Positions 26,436 to 34,116 of a stretch of DNA of 45,914 bases are shown piece by piece. The notes under the pieces were generated by a model. That model did no database searches. It saw only the letters and a list, made by a program, of their open reading frames with translations, and was not told where the DNA came from. The position numbers and the translations under genes are program-made. Origin of the DNA: a bacterium (lineage in GTDB: Bacteria > SZUA-182 > SZUA-191 > JAJRXT01); NCBI GenBank assembly GCA_024277675.1, contig JAJRUS010000122.1, positions 1-45,914 of the forward strand, given 5' to 3'. Each line of letters begins with the position of its first letter. The stretch's first letter is position 1.

Positions 26436-26771
26436 ATGCAAATTTGGGAAATTACGGAAAATAAAGTCCAGGCGGTGGTTAATAGAATCATAGAAGTGAG
26501 TCGGCCTGTTTCCGTAATTTTGTTTGGCTCTTATGTGCGTGGGCAGATAGGGATAAACAGCGACCTGGATATTTTAATAGTGGTGGATGAAAATATAAAG
26601 AATTGCCGCCAGGAAGGGGTACGTATCCGGCGGGCCTTGAAGGGGATATTGCTGCCCATGGATATTATTGTTGTCCGCCAAAGCGACTTGCATAATCTCA
26701 CTGACACCCCAGGTTTGGTATATAATATGGCTCTGAAGGAAGGTAAGGTGGTGTATGAAAAAGCCGCTTAA
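26436..26771 (+). CDS. Minimal nucleotidyltransferase (MNT) of an MNT-HEPN pair
   Basis: A 111-residue polymerase-beta-fold nucleotidyltransferase. All catalytic elements are visible: GSYVRG (31-36), SDLDI with Asp43 and Asp45, and the third aspartate Asp76 in LPMDIIVV. In MNT-HEPN modules the MNT protein usually serves as antitoxin, in known cases by adding AMP to the HEPN ribonuclease. Its end overlaps the HEPN gene by 17 bases. The pair lies between rnfC and rnfD on the same strand, which is not a normal part of rnf operons. Confidence 0.88.
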   Translation: MQIWEITENKVQAVVNRIIEVSRPVSVILFGSYVRGQIGINSDLDILIVVDENIKNCRQEGVRIRRALKGILLPMDIIVVRQSDLHNLTDTPGLVYNMALKEGKVVYEKAA

Positions 26772-27147
26772 GTCTCTTCCCCCAGGCTCGCCCCAGGAGT
26801 GGCTAAGTCATGCGCTGAGTGATCTGGCTCTTGCCCACTTAGGCATGGATTCAGAGGAGGTTCTCCTGGGACAGATTTGTTTCCATGCTCAGCAGGCGGT
26901 GCTGTTGTTTAACCGGATTTCCTTCCCGCTAGTTCACGATATAGAAGCGCTGATTGAAATTGGGCAGCAGGCAGGAATTAATTTTCCCGCTTGGGCAGAT
27001 GAAGCAGCTACCTTAACCCCTTATGCGGTGGAAACCAGGTATCCTGGCTACTGGGAAGAGTTTCAAGATGCAGAAGTGCATCAGGCAACAGAAATAGCTA
27101 AGCAAACTATTGAATGGGCAAAATCTATAATTGTCGTCAAGGGCTGA
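26755..27147 (+). CDS. HEPN-domain protein of an MNT-HEPN pair
   Basis: A 130-residue helical protein of the HEPN (PF05168-type) family: EWLSHALSDLALAHLG, CFHAQQAV, FPLVHDIEALIEIG, then ETRYPGYWEE and the C-terminal helix ATEIAKQTIEWAKSII. The usual sequence after AQQA contains about seven more residues (an EKALKA-like stretch) before the LL...FP..HD part; these are missing here without a frame break. An R-x6-H spacing (RISFPLVH) remains, but I cannot tell whether it is catalytic. It overlaps the MNT gene and ends eight bases before the rnfD start. Toxin in a toxin-antitoxin pair is the likely role. Confidence 0.82.
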   Translation: MKKPLKSLPPGSPQEWLSHALSDLALAHLGMDSEEVLLGQICFHAQQAVLLFNRISFPLVHDIEALIEIGQQAGINFPAWADEAATLTPYAVETRYPGYWEEFQDAEVHQATEIAKQTIEWAKSIIVVKG

Positions 27148-27155
27148 TTAATCCT

Positions 27156-28157
27156 ATGCCAGAACAAACCAATAATTTAGAATTATTCGTCTCCACTTCA
27201 CCGCATATCAGAAGTGAGGATTCTATCCCCGGCATTATGTACGGCGTATTGCTGGCACTTTTGCCGGCGGCTATTATGGGGGTATATTTCTTCGGGCTTA
27301 GTACCCTGACCATATACATGTTGGCTATGCTTACCGCCATAGCCTGCGAAGCCGCTATGCAGCGGGCAATGGGCCAGCCGCTTAACATCATGGATGGCAG
27401 CGCTCTTTTAACCGGCTTGCTGTTAGCCATGAACCTGCCGCCCGGCTCGCCCTGGTGGCTGGTGGTGGTGGGTTAGGCGGTATCCATTATATTGGGTAAG
27501 CAGATTTTCGGCGGCTTGGGCGCTAATCCCTTTAATCCGGCGTTGGTGGGCCGGGTGGTGTTGCTTATCTCCTGGCCGGTGCAGATGACTTCCTGGGTCA
27601 AACCCACACCGCTATTTTCTAATGTGGTAGATGCGATATCCACTGCTACTCCCCTGGGTGTACTTAAGCTGGATGGAGCGGCTAAGGCGGCCCAGCTTAG
27701 CATTGGTAATTCATTCTGGGGCTTGACCGGCGGTTGCCTGGGGGAGACCTCGGTGGCTGCGCTGGTGCTGGGTGGGGCGTATCTGTTGTACAAAAAGTAT
27801 ATTACCTGGCACATTCCTTTAAGCTATATAGCTACGGTAGCCGTATTCAGCGGTATATTCCGGCTGATAAATCCGCAGGCTAACATGGCCCCCGTATTTC
27901 ATCTGGTCAACGGTGGACTTATGTTGGGAGCCTTCTTTATGGCTACCGATTATGTGACTACCCCGGTGACTAAAAGGGGGCAGTTGGTATTTGGCATAGG
28001 TTGCGGTATATTGACTATGGTTATCCGGTTGTTCGGGGCCTATCCCGAAGGGGTGTCCTTTGCTATATTGCTGATGAACGCCGCCACCCCGTTGATTGAT
28101 CGCTATATGAAACCGGTAACCTTTGGCCAGCCAAAGGCTGGATTAGCTCAGGGGTGA
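27156..28157 (+). pseudogene. rnfD: RnfD, interrupted by an in-frame TAG
   Basis: A membrane subunit of Rnf carrying covalently bound FMN. From ATG 27156 the frame reads ELFVSTSPHIRSEDSIPGIM and three or more membrane helices to PWWLVVVG, then TAG (27474-27476), then continues in the same frame with AVSIILGKQIFGGLGANPFN to a TGA at 28155. Without the TAG the protein is full length (333 codons). The amber codon takes the place of one residue between VVVG and AVSI; nothing is missing on either side. ISTATPL, the expected flavin-attachment phrase, lies in the second part. A TTG at 27492 could restart a 221-residue C-terminal piece. Either rnfD is dead, the base call is wrong, or TAG is read through. 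Confidence 0.88.
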
Positions 28158-28171
28158 GAAAGTCAGGCTAA

Positions 28172-28206
28172 CTCCGCCTCCTGCCGCCCTGCGGGTGGAA
28201 GCGGAG
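28172..28206. repeat. Hairpin between rnfD and rnfG
   Basis: CTCCGC and TCC pair with GGA and GCGGAG around one mismatch, with an inner CCGC/GCGG stem, making a strong 35-base hairpin 15 bases after the rnfD stop. No T run follows, so RNA processing or a dispersed REP-like repeat is likelier than termination. Confidence 0.6.
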
Positions 28207-28258
28207 GCTGGCTTATTGGGTAAAAACATTTATAACCTGACAAGAGCAGGGTAAGCTG

Positions 28259-28858
28259 ATGAAGGATATACTAAGACTGGTGATTGTGCTGACTACGATT
28301 TGCGTAGTGGCGGCGGTGAGTCTGGCTTTTGTCTATGATGTCACCAAAGAGCCGATTGCCCGGAGTCTGCGGCAGGAGAAACTGGCGGCGATTAAAGCGG
28401 TGCTGCCCGGGTATGACAATCAGCCGGATAAAGAGGTGCAAACGGTGATGTTGGGTAAGGATAAGCGGGGCCGGGAGTTGAAAGTCGATTTTTATGTGGC
28501 TACGCTTAACGGAAAATGGGTGGGTACGGCATTTACGTCACCGGCTAAAGGCTTTGGCGGTGAATTACTGGTGATGTTGGGAGTAACCCCGGATGATAGG
28601 TTGAATAAAGCCAAGGTGTTAAAGCATCAGGAAACCCCGGGCCTGGGCGCTAAAATTGAAAAAGAATTTATTGATCAGTTTTCCGGTAAGTCTTTGACGG
28701 TGAGGGAACTCAAGGTAAAAAAAGACGGTGGGGATATAGATGCGATTACCGGTGCCACTATCTCTTCACGGGCGGTTTGTGATGCGGTGAATAACGGGCT
28801 TGAATTATATAACGAGCACTTTAAACCGCCCGCTAAAGCGGTGGTACAACAGGAATAG
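28259..28858 (+). CDS. rnfG: Rnf complex subunit RnfG
   Basis: A 199-residue protein with one N-terminal membrane helix (about 6-26) and a periplasmic FMN-binding domain. The flavinylation motif is present as DAITGATISSRAV (TGATIS at 164-169, acceptor probably Ser169), and ETPGLGAKI near 125 is conserved. FMN attachment needs an ApbE transferase, not seen here. AGGG precedes the start; rnfE begins three bases after its TAG stop. Confidence 0.93.
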   Translation: MKDILRLVIVLTTICVVAAVSLAFVYDVTKEPIARSLRQEKLAAIKAVLPGYDNQPDKEVQTVMLGKDKRGRELKVDFYVATLNGKWVGTAFTSPAKGFGGELLVMLGVTPDDRLNKAKVLKHQETPGLGAKIEKEFIDQFSGKSLTVRELKVKKDGGDIDAITGATISSRAVCDAVNNGLELYNEHFKPPAKAVVQQE

Positions 28859-28861
28859 ATT

Positions 28862-29455
28862 ATGAAAATAGTACAGGAATTTACCAAGGGTTTCTGGAAG
28901 GAAAATCCCACCTTCAGGTTGGTGTTGGGTATGTGCCCCACACTGGCCGTAACCACTGAGGCCATTAATGGGATTGGCATGGGGTTGGCTACCACCTTTG
29001 TGTTGGTGTGCTCCAACCTGCTGGTTTCCATATTGCGTAAGTTTATACCGGACAAGGTGCGCATTGCCTGTTATGTGGTGATTATCGCCGGCTTCGTGAT
29101 TATTGTGGAGCTTACCATGCAGGCGTATTTTTATTCGCTGTATAAATCCCTGGGTTTGTTTATCCCGCTTATTGTGGTGAACTGTATAATCTTAGGCCGG
29201 GCGGAGGCCTTTGCCTCCAAAAATCCGGTGGCTGAGTCTTTGGCTGACTGCCTGGGTATGGGGTTGGGTTTTACCGTTTCCATAACAGTGCTGGCTATAA
29301 TCCGGGAGATCATCGGTAACGGCACGGTATTCGGCATCCACGTTCTGGGCAGCAGTTATCTGCCATTTTTGTTGATGATAGTACCGCCGGGAGCCTTTAT
29401 AACACTTGGGTTTTTGTTGGGTTTTATGAATATGGCGCAGAAGCAAGGTAAATAA
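28862..29455 (+). CDS. rnfE: Rnf complex subunit RnfE
   Basis: A 197-residue integral membrane protein with about six helices. The start FTKGFWKENPTFRLVLGMCPTLAVTT and the later phrase NCIILGRAEAFASKNP are diagnostic for RnfE/NqrD. It forms, with RnfA, the inverted-topology membrane pair that holds an iron-sulfur centre and takes part in ion transport. AGGA lies eight bases ahead of its ATG. Its stop runs straight into a palindromic element that separates it from rnfA. Confidence 0.94.
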   Translation: MKIVQEFTKGFWKENPTFRLVLGMCPTLAVTTEAINGIGMGLATTFVLVCSNLLVSILRKFIPDKVRIACYVVIIAGFVIIVELTMQAYFYSLYKSLGLFIPLIVVNCIILGRAEAFASKNPVAESLADCLGMGLGFTVSITVLAIIREIIGNGTVFGIHVLGSSYLPFLLMIVPPGAFITLGFLLGFMNMAQKQGK

Positions 29456-29547
29456 ATGACAAATGTCAAAGCTCAAATGACAAAATTTTTGGCATTTGTC
29501 ATTTAGATTTGATTTGAACTTTGGATTTTGTCATTTGACATTTTTTT
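29454..29547. repeat. AT-rich nested inverted repeats between rnfE and rnfA
   Basis: AAATGACAAATG (29454-29465) is inverted perfectly at 29493-29504, and TCAAATGACAAAAT (29473-29486) is inverted perfectly at 29525-29538, followed by a T run. The motif AAATGACAAA recurs in both directions. It overlaps the last two bases of the rnfE stop codon and fills almost the whole gap. It resembles a dispersed miniature repeat and may also act as a leaky terminator. Confidence 0.7.
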
Positions 29548-29558
29548 AGGGTTAAACG

Positions 29559-30137
29559 ATGGTACATTATCTTCTACTCATAATCAGTGCAGTACTGGTA
29601 AACAATATTCTGTTGTCCCGCTTCCTGGGCGTATGTCCTTTTTTGGGGGTGTCGCGTAAGATCGATACCGCCCTGGGTATGGGCATGGCGGTGGTATTTG
29701 TGATGACGGTGTCCGGAGGCCTGACTTGGGCCATTTCTTATTATATTCTGATACCGCTTAAGATTGATTATTTACAGACTATTGCCTTCATTTTAGTGAT
29801 CGCCGCCCTGGTGCAATTGGTGGAGATGGTTATCCAGAAGACCTCGCCGGTGTTGTATCAGGCATTGGGTATTTTTCTACCGCTGATTACCACCAACTGT
29901 GCAGTATTGGGGGTGGCCATTCTCAATATTCAGCTGGAATACTCCTTCCTGGAGGCATTAATTTTTTCGCTGGGATCATCGGTGGGTTTTGGGCTGGCGC
30001 TGGTTTTATTTGCCGGTATTCGCGAACGTATCGCCTTATCACCGGTGCCCAAGCCCTTTCAGGGGATGGCTATTGCGTTGATTACTGCGGGGCTTTTATC
30101 GATGTCCTTTTTCGGCTTTATGGGATTGGTAAAGTAG
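29559..30137 (+). CDS. rnfA: Rnf complex subunit RnfA
   Basis: A 192-residue integral membrane protein with six helices, paralogous to Rnf[29 protein letters not shown] at the N-terminus and [19 protein letters not shown] in the middle are diagnostic for RnfA/NqrE, including the cysteines that bind the membrane iron-sulfur centre with RnfE. Ribosome site AGGG precedes the ATG. It ends in TAG, 10 bases before the radical SAM gene, which is unusual because rnfB normally follows. Confidence 0.95.
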   Translation: MVHYLLLIISAVLVNNILLSRFLGVCPFLGVSRKIDTALGMGMAVVFVMTVSGGLTWAISYYILIPLKIDYLQTIAFILVIAALVQLVEMVIQKTSPVLYQALGIFLPLITTNCAVLGVAILNIQLEYSFLEALIFSLGSSVGFGLALVLFAGIRERIALSPVPKPFQGMAIALITAGLLSMSFFGFMGLVK

Positions 30138-30147
30138 GTGGTTTTCT

Positions 30148-32544
30148 ATGGGGCGGGATGCGGAAATATTATTTATATATTTAGACTGTACTACTTTTAT
30201 CTATAGCGGAGCTACTTATCATCTGGGTAGTGGATATATTCAGGCATATTTAAGAAACCGAGGGGTCAGCGCCCGGCAATTGGTGGCCGATTCCCGGATC
30301 AGCTTGACGGATATAGTCGATATGATAATAGAAGCGCAGCCTCGTGCGGTGGGCTTCACCTGTTATGACTCTAATTACTATCTTTCTAAATTGATTGCTC
30401 AATTGCTGAAAAAACGGCAGCCCGGGATAACTACCCTGATGGGCGGCCCGTCGGCTACTTTTTCCGATGATTTGATTATGCGGGATACCCAGGCTATAGA
30501 TGTTTGTGTTCGGGGAGAAGGGGAATACAGCATGGCTGAAATAATGGAGCGCCTGCAGCAAGCCGGCGGATTTACCGGAATCAAGGGGATTACCCATCGT
30601 CAGGGAAACCGGATAGTGCGGGAGGTTGACCGGCCTCGCGGGGGTGGCAAAACCAAAGGCGCAGAGCTGGATATATTCCCTTCACCAATATTGAACGGGG
30701 TATTTCCACTGGCTGAGATGGCGCTTAGAGAACTGGGCGAAGTGGGGATATCAACTTCCAGGGGTTGCCCCTACCGCTGTATATACTGTAACTTTGCCAC
30801 CATGTCCGGGCACCGCCTTCGTTATCACTCAGTGGACAGGGTGATTGCCGATCTGAGCCGGATAGATGTGGCGGCCGGAAAACGGATGACGCAGGGAGAG
30901 AAGCTGCGGGTAGCTATCCAGGACGATGCCTTTACCATGAACGTTGAGCGGGCTAAGCGGATCTGCCGCCGGATTATCGAGCATGGATTTGAGCGTATCG
31001 AGTTATATTGCGAGACCCGGGCCGATCATGTTGACCGGGAATTATTACAACTATTGCAGCAGGCTGGATTTAAGCAGATAAATTTTGGGCTGGAAAGCGC
31101 AGTACCTCGTATATTGAGGATTATCAGGAAGGTTACTCCCACCCCGGCCACTGATGAAGATTTTGCGCCGGAGAAAAAATTTCTAAAGCAGATGAAGCAG
31201 GCCATCAAATTATGCCGGGAGGTAGGGATCGAGCCTTCTGTAAGTATTATCTCAGGTTTGCCTACCGAGACGCTTAAAGAGGGAATGGCAACCTTGGAGT
31301 TTGTCGGGGAATTAGGGGTTAGTGAGTATTTACACAATCATCTATTATTGCATGCCGGTACCGAGGTGTTTGAGAAACAGGCGGATTATGGTATCAGCGC
31401 CACTCCATCGGCCTGGTGTTTGCCATATGATACCAGGCGCCATTATAATACCCGCCGGATACCGATATTGGATAGCCGGGAGTTGGTCGATATGGGTAAT
31501 GTTATTCAAATATGGCAATATTTTTTCCATACCCAGCGACTAATGGTTACCCCCGTTAACCATGAAGACTCAACCGGCAGGGATATATTGTTCCAGGATG
31601 CCGCTGTAATCGGCCCGGATTTTTTTCGCTGGTTAAATAATTTTATCTCTCCGGCGACTATGCTTTCAGCCATGAATGCCGATCGGAAGCTGTTGGATTG
31701 GAAAAAAAGTATTGAGCATATAGTAGAGACCGACACCCCTTTGTTGGGGTTTCCCGGTTTGGTACCCGGCGATCGATGGAGCGCCGACATACCTGAATAT
31801 GTGTGGTTAAGGGGAATTCTGCCCCAGGAGCCATATTATCAATCATATATGCACCGCTTTTACTTTGTGCCTGTCAGTAAATTAACCGAGCTGGCCGATT
31901 ATAGAGATAATTATCAGAAACGGGTAATGTTTTTAGTGCTTAAGAGCGAACAGGATAAACATGACCTGATATATCTTTCGGAATTGGTGGCAAAACAAAG
32001 CTTAGCGGTTTTGCCGAAGGAGTTGGGCGCTTTTTATTGTTTTTTCCTGAACGAGTGTTGCTGGCGGCCTGATCCATGTGCGGCTGATTGTTTGTCGCGG
32101 CTGATTGCCAATGCTAAAGGCGAGCTTAAAACTTGCTTAAATGGAGCCGTGGTGGGCCGGGTAGGGGACAAGGTAGAGCATATAAAGCACAGATTACGTT
32201 CGCTTAAAGAGGCTAAGCAGAAACAGCGTGGTTGTGGGCAGTGCAGCCTGAGCGAGCAATGTTCCAAGTGCTTGTTTCCGGCTATGTGCGATGCTGAATT
32301 CTGCCATTTAAAAAGGGAGCACCCCGCTATAACGGGTCTGGTGAAACTTATGCCTTATATAAGAAGCGCCTGGTTATATAATACCCTGCACCCGGCGGTC
32401 TACAGGGCTATGTTCGGCCGGTTGGGGGTCGAAGAGAAACGCAAGCTGGAATTATTGACCAGGATTCTGGGTCTTAGAGATAAACAGCCGCCGGCTACAC
32501 AATCGGCAAGGCTGGACACTTGTGCGGTATTTCAATTGAATTGA
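30148..32544 (+). CDS. B12-binding radical SAM protein with C-terminal Cys-rich domain
   Basis: A 798-residue protein. Residues 1 to about 160 form a cobalamin-binding-type Rossmann domain (PRAVGFTCYDSN, TLMGGPSATF). The radical SAM core carries the cluster motif CPYRCIYC (Cys207, 211, 214) followed by a barrel with YCETRADHVD and INFGLESAVPRIL. A 300-residue middle region is unassigned. The C-terminus (from about 640) has GELKTCLNGAVVGRVGD and a cysteine cluster starting at Cys696 (CGQCSLSEQCSKCLF) that looks like the SPASM/auxiliary-cluster domains of peptide-modifying radical SAM enzymes. Substrate is unknown and no precursor peptide is visible. It is placed between rnfA and rnfB with eight-to-ten-base gaps, so it is made together with Rnf. 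Confidence 0.85.
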   Translation: MGRDAEILFIYLDCTTFIYSGATYHLGSGYIQAYLRNRGVSARQLVADSRISLTDIVDMIIEAQPRAVGFTCYDSNYYLSKLIAQLLKKRQPGITTLMGGPSATFSDDLIMRDTQAIDVCVRGEGEYSMAEIMERLQQAGGFTGIKGITHRQGNRIVREVDRPRGGGKTKGAELDIFPSPILNGVFPLAEMALRELGEVGISTSRGCPYRCIYCNFATMSGHRLRYHSVDRVIADLSRIDVAAGKRMTQGEKLRVAIQDDAFTMNVERAKRICRRIIEHGFERIELYCETRADHVDRELLQLLQQAGFKQINFGLESAVPRILRIIRKVTPTPATDEDFAPEKKFLKQMKQAIKLCREVGIEPSVSIISGLPTETLKEGMATLEFVGELGVSEYLHNHLLLHAGTEVFEKQADYGISATPSAWCLPYDTRRHYNTRRIPILDSRELVDMGNVIQIWQYFFHTQRLMVTPVNHEDSTGRDILFQDAAVIGPDFFRWLNNFISPATMLSAMNADRKLLDWKKSIEHIVETDTPLLGFPGLVPGDRWSADIPEYVWLRGILPQEPYYQSYMHRFYFVPVSKLTELADYRDNYQKRVMFLVLKSEQDKHDLIYLSELVAKQSLAVLPKELGAFYCFFLNECCWRPDPCAADCLSRLIANAKGELKTCLNGAVVGRVGDKVEHIKHRLRSLKEAKQKQRGCGQCSLSEQCSKCLFPAMCDAEFCHLKREHPAITGLVKLMPYIRSAWLYNTLHPAVYRAMFGRLGVEEKRKLELLTRILGLRDKQPPATQSARLDTCAVFQLN

Positions 32545-32551
32545 GAGAAAT

Positions 32552-33334
32552 ATGATTGAAGCGATATTAACCATTGGTGGGATAGGCTTTATATCCAGTT
32601 TGGGACTGGGTCTGGCCGCCAAAAAGTTTGCGGTATATGTAGACCCTAAAACAGGAGCGGTAGAGCAAGCCCTGCCTGGAGTTAATTGTGGGGCTTGCGG
32701 GTTTACCGGTTGCCGGGGGTTTGCTGAGGCGGTGGTAGCCGGTGAGGCTGAGACTAACGGTTGCCTGGTTGGCGGTGAAACGGTAGCCCTGGCGGTGGCT
32801 CAACTTATGGGGGTGGAAGCTAAGCCGGTGGCTAAGCTGGTGGCCCGCTTAAGGTGTCAGGGAGGCAGGGATAAATCCAGGTTGAAGTATCATTATCTGG
32901 GTATCGACGATTGTCAGGCCGCTAACCTGGTGGCTGGCGGGGATAAAGCCTGTAGCTTCGGCTGCCTGGGCTTGGGTTCCTGTGTGGCAGTCTGCCCGGT
33001 GAAGGCCGTAAGCATTAACGCTGATGGTTTGGCGGTGGTTGATGGGGGTTTGTGTATCGGTTGCGGCAAGTGCGTGGCTAGCTGCCCCAAACGGGTTATC
33101 CAACTGGTACCGCAGGAGCAACAGGTTACTGTATTATGTAATTCCATCGATAAGGGGCCGCTGGTCAGAAAGCAATGTCAGGTAGGCTGCATCGGTTGTA
33201 TGATGTGTAAAAAGGTCTGTCCGGCGGAAGCGGTTACGGTGGATAAATTCCTGGCCCGCATCGATCCACAAAAATGCACTACCTGCGGTGAATGTGTAAA
33301 AAAATGTCCCACCAAATGTATCCTCATGAAGTAA
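32552..33334 (+). CDS. rnfB: Rnf complex subunit RnfB
   Basis: The ferredoxin-interacting subunit, 260 residues. An N-terminal membrane helix (about 3-22) is followed by a 4Fe-4S motif, CGACGFTGC plus Cys71 (46, 49, 54, 71), and then several ferredoxin-type motifs: CLGLGSCVAVCPVKA, CIGCGKCVASCP, CQVGCIGCMMCKKVCP and CTTCGECVKKCP. Electrons pass from reduced ferredoxin through these clusters into the membrane subunits. GAGAG precedes the start, seven bases after the radical SAM stop. The length is typical for short RnfB forms. Confidence 0.95.
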   Translation: MIEAILTIGGIGFISSLGLGLAAKKFAVYVDPKTGAVEQALPGVNCGACGFTGCRGFAEAVVAGEAETNGCLVGGETVALAVAQLMGVEAKPVAKLVARLRCQGGRDKSRLKYHYLGIDDCQAANLVAGGDKACSFGCLGLGSCVAVCPVKAVSINADGLAVVDGGLCIGCGKCVASCPKRVIQLVPQEQQVTVLCNSIDKGPLVRKQCQVGCIGCMMCKKVCPAEAVTVDKFLARIDPQKCTTCGECVKKCPTKCILMK

Positions 33335-33349
33335 TTCGAAGGAGTTTCC

Positions 33350-34009
33350 TTGTCTAAATATTATCCGGTATGTTTAAATCTTAGTGGGCAGAAGTGCGTG
33401 GTGGTTGGGGGTGGCGAGGTAGCCCAGCGCAAGGTGCAGACCCTGCTTAAAACCGGGGCTAGAGTATGGCTTATCAGCCCTGATGCGACAGCAGCTTTGA
33501 GGCAGTGGGCTAAGGCGGGTGAGCTTTACTACGTAAGCAGGGAATATTGCAGTGGTGACCTGGGGGGCGCCTTTTTGGCGATCGGGGCTACCGATGATGA
33601 GGCTATAAACCGGCGGGTAGCTGAGGATGCAAAAACGTCCGGGATACTGGTAAATATTGTGGATGTGCCAAAGCTGTGTAATTTCATCGTTCCATCAATT
33701 GTTGTGCGGGGCGATCTGCAATTGAGCATTTCTACCGGGGGAAAAAGTCCGGCGCTGGCTAAAAAAATACGTAAACAACTGGAGCAGTTGTATGGTCCAG
33801 AATATGCTGAATATATTAAGCTTTTAGGTGAATGCCGGGAACTTGTTCTCCCCAAAATCCCCGACATAAAAAAACGTCGCCAAATCTTCCAGGAATTAGT
33901 TGATTCAGACCTAATTGAGTTGATAAAGCAGGGTAACCGGGATAAAATAAGGCAGCGAGTGGAAGAGATAATTGGTTTTGGAGTGGGTATAAAAATGAAT
34001 GCTGATTGA
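33350..34009 (+). CDS. Precorrin-2 dehydrogenase / sirohydrochlorin ferrochelatase (Met8/CysG-N-like)
   Basis: A 219-residue enzyme for the last steps of sirohaem synthesis. YYPVCLNLSGQKCVVVGGGEVAQRKV carries the NAD-binding glycines (20-22); FIVPSIVVRGDLQLSISTGGKSPALAKKIR is the conserved dimer and active-site region. It lacks the CysG methyltransferase domain, so another protein must make precorrin-2. The start is TTG five bases after AAGGAG. It follows rnfB by 15 bases. Genes of this type often open haem operons, but lepA follows here. Confidence 0.9.
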   Translation: MSKYYPVCLNLSGQKCVVVGGGEVAQRKVQTLLKTGARVWLISPDATAALRQWAKAGELYYVSREYCSGDLGGAFLAIGATDDEAINRRVAEDAKTSGILVNIVDVPKLCNFIVPSIVVRGDLQLSISTGGKSPALAKKIRKQLEQLYGPEYAEYIKLLGECRELVLPKIPDIKKRRQIFQELVDSDLIELIKQGNRDKIRQRVEEIIGFGVGIKMNAD

Positions 34010-34022
34010 TTTTAGAGACTAA

Positions 34023-34099
34023 ATAGGACGCAGATGAACGCAGATTTACAGGATTTTTAAAGAATAATCTGCGTTCATCTGCGAAGATCTGCGTCCTAA
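34023..34099. repeat. 77-bp palindromic repeat before lepA
   Basis: CGCAGATGAACGCAGATT (34029-34046) is a perfect 18-bp inverted match of 34066-34083, and the outer TAGGACGCAGAT (34024-34035) matches ATCTGCGTCCTA (34087-34098). The GACGCAGAT...ATCTGCGTC type is a well-known dispersed repeat in unrelated bacteria. It fills nearly all of the 107-base gap before lepA. Confidence 0.75.
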
Positions 34100-34116
34100 A
34101 AATCTTTATACTTATT

